A program made the translations under genes and the position numbers. DNA of 64,000 nucleotides from positions 8,928,001 through 8,992,000 of the forward strand of contig CM073518.1 in assembly GCA_037074615.1 (NCBI GenBank), written 5' to 3'. Shown in pieces: positions 57,370 to 64,000 of the stretch. The stretch is from Leucaena leucocephala (lineage: Eukaryota > Streptophyta > Magnoliopsida > Fabales > Fabaceae). The notes below the pieces were generated by a model. The model searched no databases. It saw nothing but the letters and a program-made list of their open reading frames with translations, and had not been told where the DNA came from. Every line of letters starts with the position of its first letter. Positions within the stretch are counted from its first letter, which is position 1.

Positions 57370-58000
57370 TTTATATTTTACTCATGCCAATGGCTTTTAC
57401 ATGTTTCTCAAATGTTTCTTTGTCTATTGGCTTAGTTAGGGATTTGCTACGATACATTTGGTTGAAATGTATTATATAATTACAATTTTCTGTGCTATAT
57501 AATCCCTCACAAAGTTATACTTGATATTAATGTGTTTAGTCTTGCTGTGATACTTAGGGTCTTTGGTGTAGGCTATGGTTGCGGTATTGTCACAATGTAT
57601 TAACACATGATTGGTACTCTCATTCCCAAATCCTAGGTGTTCGATAAATCTCTTTGACCAAACAGCCTCTTGCGCTGCTGCAGTACATGCCACAAACTCA
57701 GCTTTATAGATTGTAAGGCAATACATGTCTGTTTCTTTCTACTCCAACATATGGCGCCGTTATTAAGAAGCAGGTATATCTTGAAGTTGATCTTCGTTCT
57801 TCTTCATCACCGCCTACATCGATATCAGAATATCTGACTAGGGGCTGATCGCTTCCTTAATAACACAACATGTAGTCAGTGGTGCCCTTTAAGTATCTCA
57901 AGATCCTCTTCACTACTTTCTAGTGTTTCTCACCGGGGTTGGACTAGAATCTGCTAACTTTCCCTATGGCATAATAAATATTTGGTCTTGTACAGATCAT
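57370..58000 (-). pseudogene. Ty1/copia RNase H, broken
   Basis: The minus strand shows the RNase H part of a copia polyprotein. It begins after LMYAMICTRPNIYYAIGKVS, then has YSDIDVGGDEEERRSTSRY (first Asp region), KAEFVACTAAAQEAVW, IHCDNTATIAYTKDP and KTKHINIKYNFVRD. The usual C-terminal LTKPIDKETFEKHVKAIGM is reached only after a frameshift near 57,440. Several stops lie between the blocks. It would digest the RNA strand of the hybrid during reverse transcription; here it is inactive. Confidence 0.82.
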
Positions 58001-58850
58001 CGCATACATCAGGCTACCCACGGCACTAGCATATGGAAATCTTTCCATCTTCTTTTTATCTAATTCAATTTTTGGAAACATGTCAGAACTCAAGGCCACT
58101 CCAGTGGCTACAGGGATATCCATGGGATTGCAGTCAATAATATTGAATCGCTGAAGTATCTTCTAGATATAATTCCCTTATGAAAGAGTGAGGATTCTCT
58201 TGAAGTGATGAATTTTGACTCCAAGTATGTATTTTGCTTCACCCATGTCTTTCATCTTGAAATTTGACAAGAGCTATTTTTTAATAGTTATGACCGAGTC
58301 AAGACTATTTTTGACTAAGAGTATGTCGTCTAGGTATAAGGATAATATTACAAAGTTACCCTCAAACCGTTTAACATAGATACAATGGTCTTCCTCTATC
58401 ATCTGGAAGTTATATGAGGTTATCACCTTATGAAACCTCAGTACCACTGTCTGGATGACTATTTTAATCTATAAATGGATCTTTTGAGTTTACACTTCTT
58501 GTGTTCAAACCCTTTTTCAATAAACCTATTGGTTATTCCATATAGATTTCTTCATCCAGATTGCCATTCAGGAATACGTTTTTTACATCCATCTGATGTA
58601 ACTCCAAGTTTAAACTATTTACTATATCCAAAATAAGCCTTATTGAATTGAAGCACACAATAGGTGAAAAAGTATCCTCATAGTCTATACCTTCCTGTTG
58701 TGTATATCCTTTTGCAACCAATCGAGCTTTGAATTTGTCAATTGATTTATCCACCTTTCTCTTGATTTTGAGAACCCACTTGTTCCCAATGGCTTTACGC
58801 CCTTTTGGCAGATCAACCAAGTCCCAAACTTAGTTTTTAATCATTGAGTC
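58001..58850 (-). pseudogene. Ty1/copia reverse transcriptase, broken
   Basis: On the minus strand the order is LPKGRKAIGNKWVLKIKRK, GYTQQEGIDYEDTFSPIV and MDVKNVFLNGNLDEEIYME (58820-58533). After a frameshift comes SLYLDDILLVKNSLD with the YXDD active site (58,345-58,324), then FKMKDMGEAKYILGVKI. These are the expected copia reverse transcriptase blocks in order. Stops and at least one frameshift around 58,530-58,420 inactivate it. Confidence 0.85.
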
Positions 58851-59134
58851 CATCTCCTCTTTCATTATTTTCTTTCATTCCTCCTTGGTAGGACCTGTTA
58901 AGGCTTCTTGAATAGAGCGGGGTTCATCATTCCCTTTTGGACTAACTAAGAATGCTTCACCTTCTATTTGAAAGCTTCTCTTTGGAACACTTTCCCTGTT
59001 ACTCCTTCTGACTAGAGCTACTTGTTTATCTTTTCTTATTTGTCTCGGTCTTTATGTTGATCGTTCTTGGCTCCCATTCAAATTGACATACCTAGAGGAT
59101 TCTGGTATATCATCTGTTCGGCACTGTTATGTTC
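58851..59134 (-). pseudogene. Copia integrase-reverse transcriptase linker, decayed
   Basis: This is a low-conservation linker with many stops between the integrase C-terminal frame and the reverse transcriptase. No motif is expected or seen here. Confidence 0.5.
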
Positions 59135-60010
59135 CTAAGTCTCATAAAGTGATACAGTGCGATCAATATCTCCGATACTAAGAAATTCTGACTCAATGAA
59201 TACAGCATCTCTTGATTCTATTTTAGTCACTGTCCCATCTTCAATTTTACTTATGAATACATATCCTTTTGAGGGTTCAGAGTACCTTAAGAAAATATAT
59301 TTCTTCCCTGTAGGACCCAGTTTTCCATATCTATGAGAACTATCATGGATATATGCTGTCGAGCCTGAAGGTCTAAGGATACTTAGATCTGGCTGGCGTT
59401 TAGTCCATAACTTGTAGGGTGTGAAAGCAACTAACTTTGAGGTCACACAATTAAGTATGAAGGTTGCCGTCAACAAAGCATCACCTCAATGTGAAATTGG
59501 AAGATTTTTCTGTGCAATCATAGACCTAACCATGTCTAGAAGAATTCTATTTCTTCTTTCAGCAACCCTATTCTATTGAGGTGTGCCAGGAATAGTTAGT
59601 TTCCTAATAATTCCTTTTTCTTCATAGAGCTATTTGATTGATCTGAAAGGTACTCACGACCTTGATCAGTGCATAATACCTTGATTTTATTGTTCATTTG
59701 ATTATCTACTTTATTTATATATTGTCTAAAGCACTCTAGTGCCTCGGACTTATGTGAGATCAAATAGACAACCATATCATGAAAAATCATCAATAAAGGT
59801 AATGAAATACCAAGCTCCGTGTCTTACCCTCACACTCATTAGACCCCAAATATTAGAATGGATTAATTGCAACAGATTTTTGGCTCGTGTTCCCTTACCG
59901 AATAGCTTTCTAGTAGCCTTACCAGCTAGACAGCTTTCGCATAAATGACATATCTATATTAGGAATTACCCTCAAAATGCCTTCTTTTGCTAGTTTAATC
60001 ATTCTATTTT
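59135..60010 (-). pseudogene. Ty1/copia integrase, broken
   Basis: In order on the minus strand are zinc-binding remains CHLCESCLAGKATRKLFGKG (about 59,950-59,890), core TFIDDFS with the first Asp, LCTDQGREYLS with the second Asp (about 59,660), and VAERRNRILLDMVRSM with the catalytic Glu (about 59,550). The intact C-terminal frame 59476-59135 contains YKLWTKRQPDLSILRPSG and GPTGKKYIFLRYSEPSKGYV. Stops and a frameshift near 59,620 separate the blocks. Catalytic residues survive even though the frame does not. Confidence 0.82.
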
Positions 60011-60519
60011 GATTAATATGCCCTAGTCTAGCATGTCAGATATTCATATCAGAATTATTTGAAGTAATAGCAAAATAATTGTGAGTATTAAAATCACCAG
60101 CAAGATCTAAAATAAAGAACTTTTAAAATCGGAAAGCTTAACCATAAAATATTGAGTTGCTATAAATGTTTGCAACTTTACCATGAAAGTTTACATTAAA
60201 CCTAAAGTCTAATAAGTAAATTACAGAAATTAAATTTTGTCGGATGTCAGGGGCATGAAGCACATCATGAGCATCAAGGTCTTTTCACCACACAAAACAA
60301 GTTTGCAGGTGCCAATGCCTCGAACCTCGATCCTTGCATTATTGCCAACGTAAAGCCACTTGCTATGAAACGGCAACCGAAGGTATTTCACAAAAGATCT
60401 TCGATCTCGAATTATTTGGTCTGTGGAGCCTGAGTCAATAATCTAAGAAAAGAAAATAGGTTATGTCAGAAAATAATGCTAGAAATCAATGGACATGTAA
60501 ATTCACATAATTCACTGTT
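60011..60519 (-). pseudogene. Copia protease region, strongly decayed
   Basis: The frame shows RDRRSFVKYLRLPFHSKWLY and VGNNARIEVRGIGT (about 60,410-60,300), which resembles the stretch after the protease active site in copia elements. The active-site D(S/T)G itself is within the spoiled part near 60,440 (stop in place of the residues before SGSTDQ-like WSTEQII). Many stops follow to 60,020. Confidence 0.5.
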
Positions 60520-61383
60520 ACCTTTCTGCTCTAGGCCTGTTTAGAATAGTCACGTGCGAAATGCCGCATGTTATGGTAGGCAAAGCATTTGACCTTCTTT
60601 AGGTCTAGCTTTTTTTGTCGTCTTTCTCTCCTTTCTTCTTGTATTGTTGCTTGCTTTTCTTAGGTGGAGGACCACCTTTCTTCCCATTCTTTTAGAATTT
60701 CTTTTCCTTTTTGAATTTAGGCTTTGATTGGGAATGGCCAACACCTTTGGTCAAATAGACTTGTCTAGTGGCCTTATAAGCCTCCAGACGTTATCCTCTA
60801 GATCTAAATGCTTAGTTACATCATTGAAAGTGATGATATTTTCATTGTGGGTCAGATTAACTTTCATGTGCTCCTAATTGGTAGGGAGCGACCTGATAAC
60901 AGCCTGCACTTGCTGCTCATCAGATAGATTAGGTCTAGCCTCCTTCAATTCATAAATCATGTTGGACATCTCTCTTAGATGTTTCCTCATAGGATTATTT
61001 AGCTTTAGCTAATAGGTTTTGAATTTAATCGTCAACCTTCTAAGCTTAGTAGTGGAAACTCTGCCAAACTTATCCTTCAGGGCTATCCACATATCTTGTA
61101 CAGTTTTGTGTGTCTTAAACTCACACATCAAGTCATCAGCCATGGCACTTATCAGTGTGATTCTTGCAATGATATTCTTCCTTTTCCAAGACAGGTATGC
61201 CTCCTGGTCTCTCCTATACTGGACCATATTTCCAGGCTCAGGTTCCACCAATGCTATTGTTAATGGCTCAATTGCATCCTGTTCTTCCAGGATATATTAG
61301 ACCTTTTAGTGCCAAATATCTCAATTATCCCCGTTGAGTTTCTCCCCCTTGTTTAATTCAGCAATGATGTTCTTGGTTGACAT
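60520..61383 (-). pseudogene. Ty1/copia gag, broken
   Basis: The start codon at 61383-61381 opens MSTKNIIAELNKGEKLNGDN, followed by a stop. The longest open part (61251-61009) has DQEAYLSWKRKNIIARITLI, DMWIALKDKFGRVSTTKLRR and LTIKFKTY, then after a stop MRKHLREMSNMIYELKEARP and DEQQVQAVIRSLP. This is a copia gag capsid region. Near 60,590-60,545 the zinc knuckle reads CFAYHNMRHFARDY, where CX2CX4HX4C is expected; the second and third Cys are Tyr, each explainable by one G-to-A change. Confidence 0.8.
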
Positions 61384-61830
61384 TTTTAAATATCAATTCT
61401 GTGACAAACCTATCCCACATTAATTTATTGAACCATATAACATTTAAGTGAATTTACGTATATAGCACATGTAAAGTATATAATGTTATGTACTTTTATC
61501 ATTTTTTATTAAAAAATAATAACATCACTAGACCCATGATCAAAAAATACGTTTGTACCTCCTATCACATAGGCACTAGCAATAGCCATCACTTCCTATC
61601 AAAATTAATATAAGCACTATTCTAATCAAATTTTTCTTTTAGAAGAGTCATTATCTAAAAGGTTCCCACTTATAAAAAGTATACATGAATCATAACTAAG
61701 ATAAAAAAATGAAGTGAAACATGTTTTTTTACATATAAGGCATGTAATAAATGGCAAGTCTTTACAAAGAAAGAGTAATAAAACATGTCCTTAACAAAGT
61801 AAAGCAGCAAAAATCAAATACAAATGTACA
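61384..61830. other. Region 5' of copia gag, nothing recognised
   Basis: A 5' LTR and primer-binding site of the copia element would be expected here in reverse, but no TGGTATCAGA-type complement or repeated LTR end is seen. The sequence is AT-rich with no gene. Confidence 0.4.
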
Positions 61831-62587
61831 TCATTTGATATGAGCATGATAGTATGCTAATATCGCTTTCCTCAGCTTCTTAAGCTTGCAAGGTAGTTTT
61901 AGATAGTTAAATACAAACTCTATAGTTTTAAGCCAATACATCTGCCTTATTGGGCTTTCTTTTGGCTTGCCTCTAACTCTGGTTGATCTTATATATTCCA
62001 TAATGACTTTTAGGTAGAATTCATTATTCTCCTTATCTATCATAAATCCAATGTATTTGGAAAGTACGCCATTAATGCCTTTTATATTTATTAGTTCTGC
62101 TGCATCTCTTTTAGCTATACTCATATCCAAAGCAGATGTACATGGTTGGTTCACTTCTTCTCTGTCCTCAACTAGAGATTCATCGTGAAGAGTGGGCACC
62201 AACTTGGGGTCTAAATCTGAAGAAATCATGAAAGGCTGCTCAGGAAGGGGTTCAATAGGGAATAAAGTTTTTAGCCTCGGCCCGAAAGCACATATTACTT
62301 TAGGTTCTTCTTGTGGTACTTCCTCCACCAACTCCTCTAGGTCTTCTTCAGAAAATTCATCAAGTTCTTGTTCTAGATCCTCTTCAGGTTCCCCCTCGGG
62401 GTCCTCTTGAAGGTTCTCCTCTGGGTTATTGACATCTTAGATCATTCTATAGATCCTATTTACCAAGAAGTCCTGCATCCTCATCATCATTTTGAGGTTC
62501 AAATACTGGTAACTCATCATCCAAGTATGAGATGTCATCATATAAACCATATCCCAGGGATTCAGTGCTATATGAAGTTATTTTCAT
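61831..62587 (-). pseudogene. Unrecognised acidic reading frame with one frameshift
   Basis: ATG at 62587-62585, preceded by TTTATAATCTTTAG, opens about 43 codons (MKITSYSTESLGYGLYDDIS…) to a stop at 62458-62456. A second frame, offset by one base, runs from 62436 to 61831 for about 200 codons without ATG at its start. It opens with an acidic run (EEDLEQELDEFSEEDLEELV, residues about 18-37). A mixed middle part follows, then a basic C-terminus (STRVRGKPKE, LKLPCKLKKLRKAILAYYHA). I do not recognise a domain. It could be an extra frame of a gypsy element whose LTR-like sequence lies to its right, or a host gene fragment. Confidence 0.4.
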
Positions 62588-63170
62588 CTAAAGATTATAA
62601 AATATTAATTATCATAATTTTTTAGAATTTTTAAATACTAAAAAACACCAGAAAACACACTGAATACTCATAAATAGGTCCAGAATTACCCCTAAAAATG
62701 GGCAAATTGCATATCAAAATAAAGATATTGATTTTAGGAATTTTTAGGAACAAACCGCACATCAATCGGAGGTCTCACTCTCCTTCATATGCCCTAAGAA
62801 GTAAAAATTTAGAAAAAATTAAAAAGCAAAAGTAACCCCATTCTCGACATTGGCGCTGCCACGTGGCCATTGGTGTCAACCACCCAGATTTTTTTTTGAA
62901 ATTAAGAAATAATTATTAAATTTTTTTAATACTTTTGGGTCTAGGTTGGATCCACTAATTTGACCCATCCTAATACCCCGATTGCCTATACAACAAATTT
63001 TGTTTTCCCTCTCGGACTGGGCTTGGCTGGTGATGAGCAGGTCGGATTGTCGCCTTCCAACCCATCAAAATAAGTTATGTTTGCACCAAATAATGTAGTA
63101 TAAGGCACAACCCTATTGTTCTTCTCGAGGAGCCTTTCTATTGGAGACCTAACTTATTGGTGTCAAAACT
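62588..63170 (-). other. Untranslated or leader-like stretch upstream of the acidic frame
   Basis: No coding frame is present. The minus strand has GGTTGACACCAATGGCCACG and TGGCAGCGCCAATGTCGAGA near 62,880-62,840. Similar sequence is known to me from the leaders of Athila/Tat-type gypsy elements, but this is only a resemblance. Confidence 0.3.
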
Positions 63171-64000
63171 ATTGAAAACCTGAGTGAAAGTGAAATGGTT
63201 TTGGGTTTTGGTTGGTGCAGTAAAATAAAAGTGCAATAAAGTAAATATTTTTGTGCTTTTGATTTAGGTGAAAACGAGTTGGTTTGTGAAAGTAGTATGT
63301 GATGACAGACTCTTGGTGATGAAAACGTATCTATCCTTGCTCTCAATTGATATGGAGTTTGAAATCACTAAGTCTTAAATAAAATCTCAATTGATCGATT
63401 GAGTCTAGAGCATTAATATTTCTTAAACTCCTTTGATCAAAGCTAGTTTAAGAACTCTTAATGATCTGTTAAGAATCACTTAGTGTGTAATTTAAACCAG
63501 ATGTTGAAAATCCCTTCGAATGAGCGTCGATCGACTAACCCTAGATTTCAAGCAATTAAATTAATTAGCAACGATCGTTGGTCATAGTTCAACTATCTTA
63601 AAATTGAAACTGAAATATTGTATTAAAACCGGCATTCAAAACATCCAAAGTAAATTAAAATTGTTCAATCCAAGAATAATCAATCGACAATCAACCCTTA
63701 TTCATATAATGAAAATCCTAGATCTAGCGGCATCAAAACATGAAATAGGTAAAGATTGAAACAGAAAACTCCCCAGTACAGTCCATGAGCTCAAGACACG
63801 AGATCCATCACCAAGAGACTAAGGGTTTAGCCTCTCATGACTCCTATTATGCTACAATCGTTGTTCACATATGATGCCATGGAGAGAGCAGAAAGTGAGA
63901 TGAAGAGATGAATGATGGAAGATGTTTGTAGGTAGCAGAGATGGTGTAGAGAGAGTTCGAGCACTGCTTCTCAGCCTAATTAGGTCAAAAACCAGCCCCC
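63171..64000 (-). mobile_element. Probable gypsy (Athila/Tat-like) LTR, partial
   Basis: On the minus strand the stretch reads through GAGGCTAAACCCTTAGTCTC and TTGGTGATGGATCT, then CTAGGGTTAGTCGATCGACG, and ends near AAAATCATTTCAC-type sequence. This is the kind of 3' LTR part found in Athila/Tat elements. Short palindromes occur (GTCGATCGAC near 63,527 and a CTCAAT…ATTGAG dyad at 63,386-63,404). The LTR start lies outside the window, and the second LTR is not seen. Confidence 0.35.

Noticed and set aside
62192..62410. Ser-rich open frame on the plus strand
   Set aside because: It is the antisense of the acidic (Glu/Asp-rich) frame on the minus strand. The Ser runs are the complement of GAA/GAG/GAT codons.

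Overview
This is nuclear DNA of a flowering plant, and no host protein-coding gene, rRNA or tRNA gene can be supported in it. The evidence is the AT-rich composition, a stretch of plant-type telomere repeat (TTTAGGG), Athila-type Ty3/gypsy and Ty1/copia polyprotein remains, an Angela/BARE-like solo LTR, Mutator-like and Stowaway-like MITEs, and very long gypsy LTRs primed by initiator Met-tRNA. The window is a nest of transposons in transposons. All coding remains carry stops or frameshifts, often of the C-to-T kind expected from methylcytosine decay.

Layout. Positions 1-5367 hold rearranged remains of a gag-type gypsy element: two oppositely oriented arms of the same internal region flanking telomere-like repeats, then an LTR split by a 1,993-bp Angela-like solo LTR. 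This block sits in the reverse transcriptase gene of an Athila-type element, whose pol resumes at 5368, is broken by a solo LTR (6250-8322), and ends near 9673. Its 3' noncoding part holds a hAT-like MITE (10217-10742) and a complete 11-kb non-autonomous element (A, 11055-22036, perfect TSD TTGTG). Element A has two ~3-kb LTRs and a gag gene with one stop codon, but no protease, reverse transcriptase or integrase. Next come a solo LTR (23768-25457) and a minus-strand element without any coding capacity (B, 25589-39226). B itself contains two solo LTRs (30510-32217 and 33015-36606).

Positions 39227-51677 are three tandem copies of a ~4.26-kb unit. Each copy carries the same set of MITEs, two of which have 9-bp target-site duplications. 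The first copy alone is split by element B. Positions 51678-54071 are unrecognised AT-rich DNA. A further gypsy LTR (54072-56603), a decayed minus-strand Ty1/copia element (57370-61383), an unrecognised acidic reading frame (61831-62587, minus) and a probable gypsy LTR (to 64000) complete the window.

The most interesting signals are regulatory rather than coding. (1) Four diverged LTR families share the same leader layout: a TATA box, GT splice-donor candidates, a short perfect hairpin whose 3' arm contains a branch-point-like CTCAY, and an AG acceptor. (2) Clusters of the palindrome GTCGCGAC recur about every 25 bp in the U3 of two LTR families, in the noncoding interior of element A and in the 3' region of the Athila element. 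(3) The noncoding interior shared by A and B keeps a second repeat array (TCGCAGTTAGATC) and a decayed second zinc-knuckle segment. Functions for these are inference.
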